Assembly: GCA_029959085.1 (NCBI GenBank)
Contig: JARWIR010000011.1
Location: 7,751,840-7,815,839 of the forward strand
DNA: 64,000 nt
DNA from: Nemophila menziesii
Lineage: Eukaryota; Streptophyta; Magnoliopsida; Boraginales; Hydrophyllaceae
Reading direction: 5' to 3'
Part shown: positions 11,164 to 23,540 of the stretch, in pieces
Numbering within the stretch: position 1 is the stretch's first letter
How the letters are laid out: each line of letters opens with the position of its first letter
Translations under genes and position numbers: made by a program
Notes under the pieces: model-generated
What the model was told of the DNA's origin: nothing
Databases searched by the model: none
The model's input: only the letters and a program-made list of their open reading frames with translations

Positions 11164-11478
11164 TTAAAGTCTTAAAGTTAAATCAATTCCCGCTTCTTCA
11201 TCATTGACATTGATATTTGTCATCAATTTAGTTGATGGTCCAGCAATTGAAGAACTTCCCCCTTTTTGGAGTGACAAACTTGAAGGGAAAAGGGGGAGTA
11301 GAACTACTCTCTCGGAGCTTTGAACAGTGTCATTACTGCCTTTTCCCTTTACATTTCCAATTTCATTTGAATCCTTTTTTTTCCTATGAGCGCGTTGGTG
11401 GCCACCTAGAGCTTGGCCAGATTCAAACTCTTTTGAGCAATGGTCACATCGATATACTCTCTTAATACTACGATCCAT
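11164..11478 (-). CDS. Small C2H2 zinc-finger protein with EAR repressor motif (copy 1, 104 aa)
   Basis: Intact single-exon ORF. Residues 9-33 form one plant-type zinc finger, C-x2-C-x12-H-x3-H, with the invariant QALGGHQ. A basic KKK tail follows, then a Ser-rich linker, and the protein ends IDLTLRL, an LxLxL-type EAR motif. Known relatives with this layout (the SUPERMAN, KNUCKLES, ZFP and TAC1 group) bind DNA in the nucleus and repress transcription by recruiting TOPLESS-type co-repressors; that role is inferred here. The ATG at 11476-11478 is the only start before the finger and sits about 66 nt below a TATATAA box. The adjacent gene set is all transposon debris, with a broken paralogue at 2462-2840. 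I cannot assign an orthologue. Ser at the GGSSS site distinguishes this copy. Confidence 0.88.
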   Translation of the reverse strand: MDRSIKRVYRCDHCSKEFESGQALGGHQRAHRKKKDSNEIGNVKGKGSNDTVQSSERVVLLPLFPSSLSLQKGGSSSIAGPSTKLMTNINVNDEEAGIDLTLRL

Positions 11479-11543
11479 TTAATCTAGAAGAAAACTATTT
11501 TCACTTAAATGTGTATGTATTGAAAACATAGGTACATAGTAGT

Positions 11544-11611
11544 TTATATAGGGATAAAAATCTCATTGCATTTAATTTATTTTGGTGCAGTTATTGCAAT
11601 TAAGTAGTCAA
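11544..11611 (-). promoter_or_regulatory. TATA box and W-box-like element of the zinc-finger gene (copy 1)
   Basis: TATATAA at 11544-11550, about 66 nt from the ATG, implies a short leader of roughly 35 nt. TTGACT at 11606-11611 matches a WRKY W-box core. Both are also found in front of the diverged relic (2905-2911, 2978-2983), which makes them stronger candidates than chance words. Function not shown. Confidence 0.5.
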
Positions 11612-12713
11612 ACAATAAAGAGGTGTAACAATTATTATGGAAGTTATCTTTAAGCATGTAAATTCATGACCAACAACTACCTTTATTTATTTTTCTTTGC
11701 CCACCAATAATTTATTTAAGCTAACCTCTTTTATATTATTATAAATACATATATATATTACATTTATTTTTGTATTTTTTTTAATTTATATAGTTTACAT
11801 TAAACTTAAATTTAAGGTGTAAGGTAATTATTTTGTTTCCTCAATACATATATACATATATATATATATATTCAGAGAATGTATATTAAATTTGACGCAT
11901 CCTATATTTTCCATAAAATTTATTTTAAAATATTAACTATGATACTTAGCTTATTTGTTAATTTTATTTGTTTTATAAATAAATATAACATATGGGTTAT
12001 ACCATAGAACTTATTTAACATGGGAATGACATGGTTTACATATCAGATGATTTAATTAAGGATAAACCTTTGAATCTAGAAAATGTCCTTATTTTTACCT
12101 ACATTTAAGAATTAAGATTTAAAAAAAAATATGGAATTACATGTAAAATATTATTATATAATAATGCAACATTTCATGGTAAACGTTCATCTCATTGAGT
12201 GGAAAAAATAGATTCAACTAAAGGAAGGCACTATACACACTCAAAGAGGATTTTATGCACATAATGAAGAACTATATAATAATGAGCATGTCTTTGTACG
12301 AGAAAAAAGGATCATATCCTATTCGGATTCTATCCAAAAATTCAATGGCATTCCAAAGAAAGAGAAATGTGCAATGCAGAATAAGCTTACAGACGAACTA
12401 TGTGTCAAAAAATTTAACCGATTAGGATTTGATTGATAAAAACATGTATAGTTAAATTTCATTACTTCCTCATTTTTCGTAATTAACCTAACAAAAGATT
12501 TTAATTCAAATGATATGCGATTTCTTTACATTATCGTCGACGAATAATACTGCAATGTATGATTCCCTATCTACATAGCAATCCATCAATTTTCTTTTAA
12601 TGGTATGTAAATGAATAGTACCTACTTTTGGATTATATGAACAAGCCTGAAAAGAACTTACCAAAAAAAGGGTGATATTACTTGAATGGGATATAGCTTG
12701 TTGGGTTTAATGT
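11612..12713. other. AT-rich upstream region of the zinc-finger gene (copy 1)
   Basis: No gene recognised. Contains an imperfect AT microsatellite at 11847-11871. Ends at the TGT target duplication of the CACTA element. Equivalent stretches are 34395-35528 and 57202-58308. Confidence 0.5.
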
Positions 12714-15464
12714 CACTACTAGATGCGCTTGAAAAAGCGACAACCAGCGTCGTCGCTAATAATAGTCAAATTCGTCGTTAGAAGCCGGTTTAGGTCATCG
12801 GCGATGACTTTTCATCATCTATTTTTCGTTGCTAGTAATTCTCCGTTATAAATATTTTTCGCGACAAAAATTAGTGCTCTTGCCGCTAATGACAGAGCCT
12901 GCTCTGCGACAACAAAAGTCATCGGTTAAGACCATAAATTAGCGACGAAATAATTTCCTATCTAGTCCTACAATTGTGTCGAACAAACTATCGCACACAT
13001 TCTTCTCGCAATGCATAACATCGATGTTTTTTTTAACAAATTTACCGACCAATAAGGTAACCGATAAAAAATACTCTTTTTCTTCGAATTGAACTCACAA
13101 GGACCTATTTCTTTCAATGCCTTGCCCCCAAAATCCTTTTGTTTACCTGGAAACACAATGGGAAAACCATCTAACTGTGTCTTAATATTGGTCGGGGTAT
13201 GTTTTCTCGTGGGGGCCCTATAATTAGTACTCGGGTACAAAACTTTGTCTTTTCCAAATAAATGTCTCATAGGTAACCAATGTCTCATTGTAAACTCTTG
13301 CTTTGCATGAGCGTCATACGTACAAATACCTATTTCCCACAACGTGTTCAACTCATCTATAACAGGGTGGAGAAAGACATCCATGTCCTTATCGGGTGGC
13401 CGTGGACCCAAAATCAAAAAACAAAGTTGAAATATGGTTTCGGTCATGCATACCCATGGTTCCAAGTTGTAGACAGTCAATATAACAGGCCACGTGCTAT
13501 ATGATTATTTAGCATTGAAAACAGACAAAAACCATCAACACCCAGGCTCAAATATACATTCTAAGATTCACTAGTAAACTCAGGATGTAACTCTACAAAT
13601 ATTTTTCAGCTATAACCATCAACATGATGGCATAACACATCTAGATCGTACTCTTTCCGGTATGGTGCCTCGAAGCGTATAGTCACTGCAACCGGGGAAT
13701 TCGGAAAATAAAAAAAAATTTATGGGGTACTTTCTTACCGTTCTTTGGATTCAAGTTAGTTTAACTACATACTGGAAACTTTCTGAATAATTCATTCTCC
13801 TTGTATAAAAGGAGACAATCATTCAAGAAAACATCAATCGTAGTGTAACCCATACCCATACTTTTCAACTTTTTGTTGCATTCCTCGTAAGTTTCAGGAA
13901 AATTGTGAAATTTAGGTAAGACACGACCCATCAATTCTCAGAGCTCGGTGAAGGATATGTAGTCCACTTGTTCTTCACCTTTATGTGCATACACTTAGCA
14001 ATGAAATTCAAGGAACTCATCATTGTAGATCCATGGTAGAATTCGGTCTCCAATTTCTCGAACAAAGCTTCGAAACTGCTACGACTTATTTGATGTGCGT
14101 CTCTTATCTCGGTATCCCCTGATTGACCACCAACATCGTCACTAGGTCTCAAATTATCATACACATTCAACATTTCATTTTCTAAATTTGGCACGGGGTC
14201 TTCCAGAAATACTAATTTCTCATCGTGTTTTGTCCATACCTCATAAGTGGATATAAACCCTTGATGTAGAAGGTGACCCCTAACCATTTGGGTTTGATAT
14301 CGATGATTATTCAAACATCGATTACATAGGCAAAATCATATAACAATTAAAACAATCTTGCTTTTCAACAAAAGCGATAAAATCTTCTAAACCATAATTA
14401 TATTTTTTCCTTAGTAAGATCATTTGTTTTAATCCAATTCAATACCCAAAACCATCTTATAATAAAAAATCTATATAACTAAAGAACTAAAAGAATATAA
14501 GAATAATATAAATAATTATTAGAACTTGATGAATAAATTAATTAAAATTACAACACAACGAATAGATAAATAACAGTTAAAAACTAATAAATGAATAAAA
14601 ATTATAAACTAATAAATAAATAAACAAGTTCATATAATAAATTAAACAACTACAATATATAAATACATGAACATATGCATAAGATACAACATCCTAATCA
14701 AAAATACAATTATAAAACAAGTATATATTAACCTAATAAAATCTTATAGCATGTAATGCACAATTATAATAAAAAAACAAAATTTAAAAAGTTTGAATTT
14801 TATGAAAAATACATTGATTTGGTTGGAGAAATTGAAGATTGACCATGCCCCACCTTGGTAATGAATCCGATAATGGTGTAACAAGTATTTGTTAGCCTAA
14901 TCAAATCGGAGAGCATGTAATTAACAATTATAAAAAAATTAAAATTTAAAAAGTTTGATTTTATTGGTAAATACCTTGATTTGGTTAGAGAAATTAAAAA
15001 TTGACTTTATCTGACCTTGATTATGGACCTATGAATGGTATAAGATGAATAGGAGAAGCTAGTGGTAAAGATTAGAACAAATAGGAGTTAGGGTTTCGAG
15101 AGAAAGTGGGAGAAAAAAATTTGGTGTGGTATTTTCTGGTTTTGCTTTTTAATTTTTTTTTTATTACCAACGAAATAATTTGTCACTAAGTAATTAAAAA
15201 ATCATCGCTAGAAACGAGTATAAGAGAGAATGTAGTTAGTATCACAGATCTTTTCCGACAACTTTCTCGAGCAAAAAAGAGTAATAACACATACCGAGAA
15301 TTTTCAATTATTTAGAGTCGAAATCGAGGCTTCGCTAACATGAAATCTTATTTGCGAAGATTTTATTTGTGTTAATCATGTTTCGTCGCAAGATACCATT
15401 AATTGCGACAAATTGCACTCCTTTGCTAAATATCTCGTCACTAAAGAATGAATATGTAGTAGTG
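12714..15464 (-). mobile_element. CACTA (En/Spm) DNA transposon, 2751 bp (copy 1)
   Basis: Starts CACTACTA at 12714 and ends TAGTAGTG at 15464, flanked on both sides by TGT (12711-12713 and 15465-15467), the 3-bp target duplication typical of CACTA elements. Short subterminal words on both strands (GCGACGAAA, CGTCGCTAA, TTTCGTCGC, GCGACAAATT) crowd both ends, as expected for transposase binding. Inside is a dead Tnp2 gene on the minus strand. Far shorter than autonomous elements, so an internally deleted, non-autonomous copy. Confidence 0.9.
12955..14371 (-). pseudogene. CACTA Tnp2 transposase pseudogene (copy 1)
   Basis: Transposase remains on the minus strand, in family order. At 14371-14200 is the transposase-associated domain with C-x-C-x2-C-x-N and VRGHLLHQGF. 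At 14200-13931 is an acidic linker. At 13900-13750 is MGYTTIDVFLNDCLL in another frame. At 13720-13490 is the segment before the catalytic domain (PRLQ-LYASRHH), broken by stops. At 13480-12968 is the Transposase_21 stretch with YNLEPWVCM, GPRPPDKDMDVFLHPVIDEL and QLDGFPIVFPGKQKDFGGK. IDVMHCEKNVCDS follows at about 13030-12985 after a frameshift in an A-run. A TGA at 14336-14338 replaces a Cys codon (TGT in copies 2 and 3). Not functional. Confidence 0.88.
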
Positions 15465-15467
15465 TGT

Positions 15468-17889
15468 AAAATTGAATGTACAAGTCATGCCACTACATCT
15501 TCTATCATGAACCTTCCTATACTAATACTTTTCCATTATAGATCGATTTAATTTTACTTTAATGTTTTTAATTTCTTTCATAAGGGTGATTTTAGAATTT
15601 TGTTAGGTAGTAGTTCGAGTCACCTACTGTATAAATTTAACTACGAATTGTAACTATTAAGTAGTAATAATTTAGAATCATATATTTAGATATTCCGTGT
15701 AGGTATAAAAGGAGTTGATTTCCAATTCAATCACGTTCTTTTAATTTAATAGAAATTATCTTCAGGATTATATGACTTTATTGAGACAAGATAATAATAA
15801 CTCTAGACAACATACCAAGTATATGCAACATCGATACAAGTACGTAATTTCCCATATAATCTAGTGATTCATTAGTATAACAACGTTTCGAGGTAATATA
15901 TCTCTTCACTTTTTCCCAGTATTCTCCACTGATTTCATTTTAATTTAGTGAGGACACTACAATGATTTACTTCAGGGGGTGGAATAGATAAATTGAGACA
16001 TATTTAGGATGTAAATTCAAAATTGACTAGTTAATTTCATGACCCCATAAGAAATACATAATAGTAGTAATAAAACTACAAGATCTATGTTTGGAGATAC
16101 AACATAAATTTGAAATTGACTCGAGATGAGTAGGTAAGAAAAGTGTGCTACCTTGATGATATATAATATTCCTTGATTATATAAGTATTTTAATATGTAT
16201 AATTTGAGCATGATTAAGTATATATGAAGGATTAATTTATAAAGCAAGAAAACTTGTGTCGACTTTTTTAAATATACTTTTGTTATTCGAGCATTGGTTC
16301 ATATATTTGATAAAAATAACTAATAAATATTATAGTCCCATACTATGTAATTTATAACTGGTAGTTAATTCTTGTCTGCACTGACATGAGATGATTTTCA
16401 CTAAATGTATTTGTTTTACCTTCTTACCAAGTCTTTTTTGGAAAAAGATGGGTAAATTCTTATTATTAAGGATTATTAAAAATATATGGTAAATTAATGC
16501 ATTTTATTTTTTTGGTGTTTGCATTCACAAAAATGATTGCTGTATTGAGTTAGTTGTATACTCACACATAAATTCCATGATAGTACAAAAAAGTTCTCGA
16601 TATCTAGGATTATCGATCTAAAAACTTGGTAAAGAGATATAATATGTGTGTACTTCATAATTTTGCATTCAAAAGACCTTGAACATGAAAATATATACGA
16701 AATGAATGTGAAAAGGAACCAAGAAAATATATAGTATGGAAAAAATGAACGATTTAGATGAAGCCTCTAATATAGAATTGTGAAAAAAGTTATGTAAAAC
16801 ACAAATATAAATTAAAACAAACTCATATTCGACCTTATTTGTACGAAAAGTGGTGTGTAAGTATAATAAGAAATAATTAGCCATAACTTATTGACTCATC
16901 TATGGATTAGATATATTGTTGTTTGTATTAGAATTCGAAACAACATGTTAAAAGCAAACAATATCAACTAATGATTCTATTTTATCATCTATCGTTGTGT
17001 CTCTTTCTGGTAAATCTTCAATAACAACTAGTATAAATGCAAATGTAGATGATCTGGAAATAGAATCATCAACACTAAATTTTATTAGATTCGAGTTGAT
17101 TAATAGTAGTACTCACATGAAGATCAAGTGGATTTATAAACTTTCTATATTAGAGCGATTAGAATATCCTCTATAACATGCTTTTTAAGTAGAATTCCTA
17201 TAAATTTTACTTTTTTTAAGCTTGAGGACTCTTGAATTACTATCAATAACCTCTATTGAATAATATTAAAGTTGACATCATCATGGTATTTTTGTTAACA
17301 TCCCTATATGCTTCCATATCAACATTATCAGCAAATAATCCCATATTAGCAATAGTGTAAATAAGGTACCTAGTTTGAGTTGTTCTTGGAATCCATCATA
17401 TCCAATATTCAATTTATATTTTTTGGCCTACGATGAATTAGCCTTGGTCTTTTGTTAACTTTTTTAGGTGGTCACTTCATCCAGTAACCATGTCTCCTAA
17501 AATTACTGTGATTAAAGGTAACAAAACCTTCTGGTTTCTATTGAAATTTAGCTACATCATGACAAAACAACCTAAACACGATAAAAAATTCTCCTAATTT
17601 CTTATAATCTATGTATCTGAAGTAACATGTTCTAAATAAGTGGTACATGAAACCCTACAATATTAGGTTCGCTAACATCCATTTCAATTCTAAATATCAT
17701 GATACTATGTTATGTACTAAGATATAATGTCATGGTCATTTATTAGACCTAAATAATCAGAATAATTTTTTTTCAAACTATTATTGTTTCCTGTACATGT
17801 AGCCGAAATACAATAATCTAGAAGAAATTGTTCGATAAATGATATTCGTCAACATGATGGCTTATAAGAACCTTTAATTGATAAAGGAC
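15468..17889. other. AT-rich intergenic DNA (copy 1)
   Basis: No gene recognised between the CACTA element and LTR B. The open frames at 16017-16247 and 16669-16884 (minus) are rich in Ile, Leu, Phe and Tyr and look like chance. Between about 16950 and 17750 some minus-strand stretches read like weak protein (for example VIEDLPERDTTIDDKIESLV) but are broken and not identifiable. Equivalent stretches are 38260-40681 and 61060-63484. Confidence 0.45.
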
Positions 17890-19421
17890 TGATGTCTCCT
17901 CATTTGTGATAGATTAATATTAGGACGAGCCATCATTTTTAGTGATTTAGAAGTCTGTCTAGTCGATTTTCTTGATAAATGTTACACTTTCCTATTTTGA
18001 GTCTTGATTTTGTAAATTATTATTTTTAGAGCATATTGGGTTTAATTATTTATTTAGTGTGAAGCTTTAAAGATAATTATAGAGATTAATTAGAGTCCAA
18101 GTCAAATACTAAGATATATAGAAAGAGATACGCATGGTAATTCGAGATAAGGAAAAAAAAGCTAAATATATGGAAAAGGAAAAGCTGCCTTAAATTTGAA
18201 TTTCACCACGCACGACCACAAATCAGCTTATATCTCAATATCGGTGGTGAATTTGGAGAAACGGTCAAGAGAAACGTTGGAGATCTTTCCAAGATGATGA
18301 ATTTCGACTACTCATATGCGTCAAAAGGATAAGAATTGAAGCTTCTAGGACCAAAACAAAAACGGGCTTGATTTCATATTTTAGGGTTACGAATTTGAGT
18401 TGGGTTTGGAGTCCACTACTTACCTTCTCCTTCATGAAAACGAATTAGGACTTCTAAACACCTATAAATACACCCTTATATCACTTGTAAATCATCCTTT
18501 CCTCATAGTAATAGGGTTTTTATCATTAGCATTATTGTAGAAAGCAAGATGAAGTCTTTCATTATTTCTTTTAGTTTATTTCCTTCAGGTATGAACTAAT
18601 TTCCCCATAGCTTGGGTTTTGCATCATGTATAAACTATGAATTCTATTTTTTTCTATCTAATTTTCTTTGGGAATTATATGTTTTAATCTGATATTAGCT
18701 GCTTACCTATATATTTGTTTATGTGTTTTGATTTAATGACTGTTTTCCTGGCTAGTGCACGAGTATAGGATTACCTTAATAGTAGTTAGATGATCACCTT
18801 AGCTGGGTGTCTAATTATTGAAACACCACATAACGTCTTGTGTCGATATTGTTCTTGACAACACTAATTATAACTAGATAGTCATTACGGTATAATTTAA
18901 TCACTATCACCATGTTTGGAAATTAATGTCTTAGCGCCCTAGTAGCGCAGGAAAACCCTATTTGAACCAGCCTCGTGGTGTGTCTGTAACCCCCTTAGTC
19001 GCTCTCAATGTCTAAGGTATGGGAATTTAGAATCCTGACTAAGTATCTAAAAGCTAATTATCTCCCTTATTAATTAGATTTGATAGAAAGAATTAGAAGG
19101 ATTAGTGCATACTAGCAAAACCTAAGCTATACTTCTCATCTCATATTTCTTCGTATTTATTTTATTGTCTTATAATTTTCCTTAGTTTAATTTAATAACT
19201 CGAAATTATTATCTTTTATTTTCTGTCTTTTAATTAATTACTTCTTACTCGTTATTATTTACCCATTCGTTTAACACACTAAGTCCCTGAGAACGAATTT
19301 AACTTATCATTAAAACTTGCATACGTCATGTAATACTTGAAGTACCGTGCTTGTCTAGGGTGTAAGTGTATTGTTTTCTGGCTTATATTTATTCTATTTC
19401 TATCACACCCTAAGTGACACA
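17890..19421 (+). mobile_element. Athila-like element B, 5' LTR (copy 1)
   Basis: Starts TGATGTCTCC at 17890, not preceded by a purine tract, and ends GACACA at 19421, six bases before the primer site, so this is a 5' LTR of about 1.53 kb. A TATAAATA at 18473-18480, in the context CACCTATAAATACACCC, is shared with LTR C and probably drives transcription. Related in patches to LTRs A and C. Confidence 0.82.
18473..18480 (+). promoter_or_regulatory. LTR B TATA box
   Basis: TATAAATA about 580 bp into the LTR, in the context CACCTATAAATACACCC, which is the same in LTR C on the other strand. The copy 2 position is 41255-41262. Confidence 0.55.
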
Positions 19422-19427
19422 AGTTTT

Positions 19428-19445
19428 TGGCGCAGCTGCCGGGGA
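19428..19445 (+). other. Primer binding site, tRNA-Asp type (copy 1)
   Basis: TGGCGCAGCTGCCGGGGA matches the complement of the plant tRNA-Asp 3' end (TGGCGCCGTTGCCGGGGA) at 16 of 18 positions. It sits six bases after the LTR, as in Athila elements. The two mismatches suggest decay. Confidence 0.82.
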
Positions 19446-19578
19446 CTTCTGTTTCGTTAGTGTGTGGGCTATCTATTTCGAGTAGTAGTTTTTAATTAAT
19501 TTTTATTTTTCAGTATTTAGATTTTATTTTTCTGGATTTACACTTGTGGTTTGCTTTAGTCTTTTTCAGGTTCTAACA

Positions 19579-20316
19579 ATGAATCTTTTGCCTCCTTTAC
19601 CGGAGCCCGAGAGGAGCTTCAAACCTTATAACCGACGTATTCGTGAAGAAAGAGCGTTAAGAAGATCTATGGCAGACGTACGAGATCAAGTAGATCCTCT
19701 AGCAAATCTGAGAATCCTAGGTCCTTTAGGACATTTACAACTGCCACCGGTAGGAGGTAATTGAAATAACATTAATCAGAACAGAGTAGAGCAAGACCTC
19801 CCAGGCTTGGGAGTACCTTTTCATGTTCAACCGATAGGTTACCGTCCTCTGGAGATCCAAAACATCAAATTTAGACCCGATCCGGGTATGCTCAGTCAAT
19901 TTCAAAGTTTTGGATTCTATAGTGGTACAGCAATTCAAGATCCGGTAAGAGCGATTCAGAAGTTTATGCAGATTTGTGATGCTTATATTACTTCAGGCAT
20001 TACACGCGAGCAACTGTATTGTCATATGTTTTCGATCTTTCTGACCTGTAGAGCTGGTGAGTGGCTAGACAGGAAACCACCAGGGACAATTAATTCATGG
20101 ACAGAACTTCAAGCCGCTTTCTTTAACCGTTTTTATCCAATGAGTATGTGACTCAAAGACCAAAACGAGCTTGCGAAGTTTTGTCAAAAAGATGGAGAAG
20201 AAGTAGGAGAAGCATGGACAAGGTTTCAACTGAAGTTAGCTAGATGTCCGCTCCATGGTTATACCCCCTCTCTACAGTTAGCTATATTCTATGAAGGTAT
20301 CAATCAGAGAAAGTAG
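19579..20316 (+). pseudogene. Athila-like gag pseudogene (copy 1)
   Basis: One continuous frame starting MNLLPPLPEPERSFKPYNRR and interrupted by in-frame stops at 19762-19764 (TGA), 20149-20151 (TGA) and 20314-20316 (TAG). The middle part is a retrotransposon gag domain: DPVRAIQKFMQICDAY, REQLYCHMFSIFLTCRAGEW, WTELQAAFFNRFYP, and after the second stop GEAWTRFQLKLARCPLHG and LAIFYEGIN. Gag forms the virus-like particle of the element. The frame is lost where the minus-strand element C begins at about 20369, so C probably inserted here. Confidence 0.88.
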
Positions 20317-20368
20317 ACTGAAGGTGGATAATCTTGGGAAAGGGAATTTCGTGTCTGGTGGGTCCTGG

Positions 20369-22088
20369 TGTGTTATAAAATTAATGCGAAAGTAAAGGAA
20401 CCACAATCACCACAAGTGTACGGTTGTCCAAGTAATATTCGATAAATCGAGTTCGTTCGCATGGACGGATTAGGCACAACTCAGGTATTAATCGAAAAGT
20501 AAGAATAATTGCTTAACAGAAAAGAAAATAAAGATTTTTGATTTGTTTTTATAAATTAAAAGATGCAAGAAAATAAATTACTAAATTAAAAGAAAGCAAA
20601 TAAAAGAGATTTGAAACTTCAGATGAGAGAGAGTACTTGATCCATGCAAGGGTTTCACCTAATCTATCTAATTCATGCTTTTGTTTAAGGGCTAAACTGG
20701 TATTATTGTGCTAGCCCCCGTCAGGGTGGACCGAAGAGCTATCCTACGGTATTACAAACCTCGTCAGGGTGAATATAAGTTACTTTCAGATGAATAATAA
20801 TTTACCTCATTGGCTGCATGGTTAGTTAAGCCTGTCAAGGTCAATAACGGATACTATGCGTCTATTATCTAAGTCTGTAATTAAATCCCCCGTCAAGGTG
20901 ATCCATACGCCACTATATGGAATAGCCTAATTACTATGAGCTAAGTTTGATTCATGACTTCAAAATTAGTAATTAAAACAAAATAATAGTCAACACAAAA
21001 TACCTAATCTAATTTAAACTATTAAATCCCAAATTCAGAAAACATAAATTAAACAGAATTAAGTTCAACCCATATAGCGATTCTCAAGTACGAAAGAAAG
21101 TAGTTCATAACGGAATGCAAAACTAAAATTAAAATAAAGGAATTCATGTTCAAAATACAAAAGATAATAAAGAACCTAAAGGTTAAGATGACTGATGATG
21201 GAAGAACAGGACTCCTCCAGCACTAGCTTCTCCTTGCCTTCTTACTCTGACTTGAAAACCTTAAGCCTCTTGTGTAATTCTCTGAAGTGTGTGAAAGTAG
21301 GAGGTTAAGGGGTGTATTTATAGGTGTTGGAGGAACCTAGGTCGAATTTTGCTTGGAGTGGAAGACAAGTCAAAGACTCTCAAATTCGTAGCTCTAAAAG
21401 ATAAGATTCTGCTGATTTGATTTGGTCATATCTTTTCAATACTTATCCGTTTGAGAAGTTCCAATATATGAAACTGCTTCTCTTGGAAAGCTCTTTCTAT
21501 TGGTGCAGACCACTCGTCCAGAATTCAAGCCAATCTTTTATTATGATTTTATCTCTAAAACGTGGCTGGATTTCAGATTTCAAAAGGCAGCTTTATCTTT
21601 TCCTCCTTTGAATAAATCTTTCCTAAATCTTCTTATTTCCATGTAAATTTTCTTTCCTTTCATCTTTATCTTGACTTGGCCTCTAAGAAATTACCATTTA
21701 TCTTTAAAAGCTACACATTAAATAAATAATTAAACCGCATATGCTTAAAAAGAATAAATCAATAAATCAAGAAATCGAAATAGGAAAGTGTACTCTAAAA
21801 ATAGAAACATCGACTAAAATTCACTTCCTAACACTCTAAAATGCACTAAGACTTTATTCTCACTTTTTCTCCTTGGATTGGTCTTTCATGAGATTCAAGA
21901 ACCAATTAACTTTACATTAAAAATAGTCAAATTTACGCACAAAAGCTCAGATTCTGCAAATAGTTAATTTCCAAGGGGAGAAAGTGCAATATGATCAAAT
22001 AAGCTTAAAAGTCTATCAAACAAGTCATTTATTCACCTAAAAGGATATCTCCAAGGGGCTAATAATTAGAACAAATCGGGAGACATCA
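20369..22088 (-). mobile_element. Athila-like element C, 3' LTR on minus strand (copy 1)
   Basis: Read on the minus strand, the LTR starts TGATGTCTCCC at 22088 and ends about TTATAACACA at 20369, about 1.72 kb. It is preceded, at 22089-22105, by a GTTTGAGTTTGGGGTCT purine tract, so it is the 3' LTR. TATAAATA at 21315-21322 (minus). Four GTCARGGT-like words recur at 20719, 20763, 20834 and 20891. The left end is approximate. Confidence 0.8.
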
Positions 22089-22091
22089 AGA

Positions 22092-22124
22092 CCCCAAACT
22101 CAAACCTTTGTCGTCGCGACAAAG
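22092..22124 (-). other. Polypurine tract and stem-loop beside LTR C
   Basis: TTGAGTTTGGGG (minus, 22092-22103) adjoins the 3' LTR and is the expected plus-strand primer. Immediately before it in element orientation is a stem-loop, CTTTGTCG-TCG-CGACAAAG (22106-22124). Copy 2 has one stem mismatch. Confidence 0.65.
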
Positions 22125-23446
22125 TAAAATAAAAACAAAGGATCTTTTAGGTGAACGCAGAAGGTAGAATCTAGAAAATAATCCCAAAGCAAAACTTAAA
22201 ACAAATTTCATATAGTCTAATCTAGGAATTAATATACACCTACACTTATCATGCAAAATCAAATACAAAACAATATCAATCCAAAATTAATTTCACAATG
22301 CTAGAAGGTTACGCTTATTACTTATCTCAAGATGGTGGCTATAGGGTGTTCCTCGATCTTTACTTGTGTTGAATGTTCCATTTAGAATAGTCCCTATTAA
22401 CTCACTGTGCATCTAGGAATCACGAGGTCTTTACGGTTTTAGCATAGGCTGAAGGACGGTAAGGTATGTATATTTGGTAAATTTGAAGTGAGCTTTTGGC
22501 TCTCTCCTCACTTACCATCAACAAAACTGTCCAAGAGCTTGATTTTACACTCGAATTACGTTCTTACTCAACCCAATTAACGCGCTTAATTAGCGTCCCC
22601 AAATTAACCCAATAAGCACTAAGGATGATTCACCTAAAATTTTCCACTTTGCCGGTCCGAATATGTTCTCTTTTCAAATCATTCGTTATTTCTTATAGCT
22701 ATGAATCTCTTTATGATGTTGAGATATCATGTTATTTTTCACAGTTATGCCTATTCATAACTTGAGCTCGAAGCTTCTTTTCCATTCACTATTACCCCGG
22801 CAAAGGGTTACACTACAATAAACCTGTGAATCATCATCATTTATAGCACAAAGCATCATTGATAAGCTCAAAACTCCCAATTCGAATGTAAATTCCCATA
22901 TAGTGGACCCACCACCCCAAACTCAAGCTCAAAACAGGAAGTCTCAGGATCGTGATTCAAGTGCGGGTCATATGGTTATGCCTAATAATCTAAAGGGAAA
23001 TTGGCTTATAATGTGGCGACAAAAGAAAGGCTTAAAGGCTAAAAAATTGTCTAAGAAGGATAAAATTAATTCAGGGATAGACAGCCAAAAAGGATTCAAA
23101 GGGCTAATAAAGAACTGTCTCTATCATCTTCCTATTTACACAATTTGTCTCTAGTTCATACCTAAGTGGGTTCTCTACTCATTTAGATCTCACGTTCTAC
23201 AAACCACCCATTATCCTTAAGTACAAGTTTACTTCTTATGCATTGTTCATTAATTTTTCCTATCAATTATCTCATATTTGCATGCAATTAAAGTTCAGCT
23301 TCATACTAACTCCTAAAGTCAACTATTTTCTATCATTAATTCATAAAAAGCATGCTTGATGGGGGCATTTAAAATTCTCTACAGTCATCGCAACCCTAAG
23401 ATTAGCATGTAAAACACAAAAAATTGGGATGAGGCAACGAACCCCA

Positions 23447-23482
23447 CCCCAAACTCAAAAGTGAGTCGTGTCCCCACGACTC
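23447..23482 (-). other. Internal polypurine-like word and stem-loop in element C
   Basis: A second exact TTGAGTTTGGGG (23447-23458) beside a perfect 8-bp stem-loop, GAGTCGTG-TCCC-CACGACTC (23463-23482). It repeats the arrangement at the true polypurine tract. Further exact copies of the 12-mer are at 22915-22926 and 24010-24021. Confidence 0.6.
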
Positions 23483-23540
23483 GAAAAAGACTCAATAAAG
23501 AAATTAAACTAAAAACTACCTATCTAGTGCCTACCATCAA

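Noticed and set aside
15369..15551. 60-codon plus-strand ORF at the CACTA right end
   Set aside because: Overlaps the transposon terminus and target duplication; chance frame repeated by duplication.
16950..17750. Minus-strand stretches that read like protein, including a weak GYWMKW word reminiscent of WRKY domains
   Set aside because: Broken by stops, lacks the zinc ligands and the WRKYGQK core, so no family can be supported.
22903..23154. 83-codon plus-strand ORF in element C
   Set aside because: Antisense to the element and interrupted by a stop in copy 2 (CGATAAAAG instead of CGACAAAAG).
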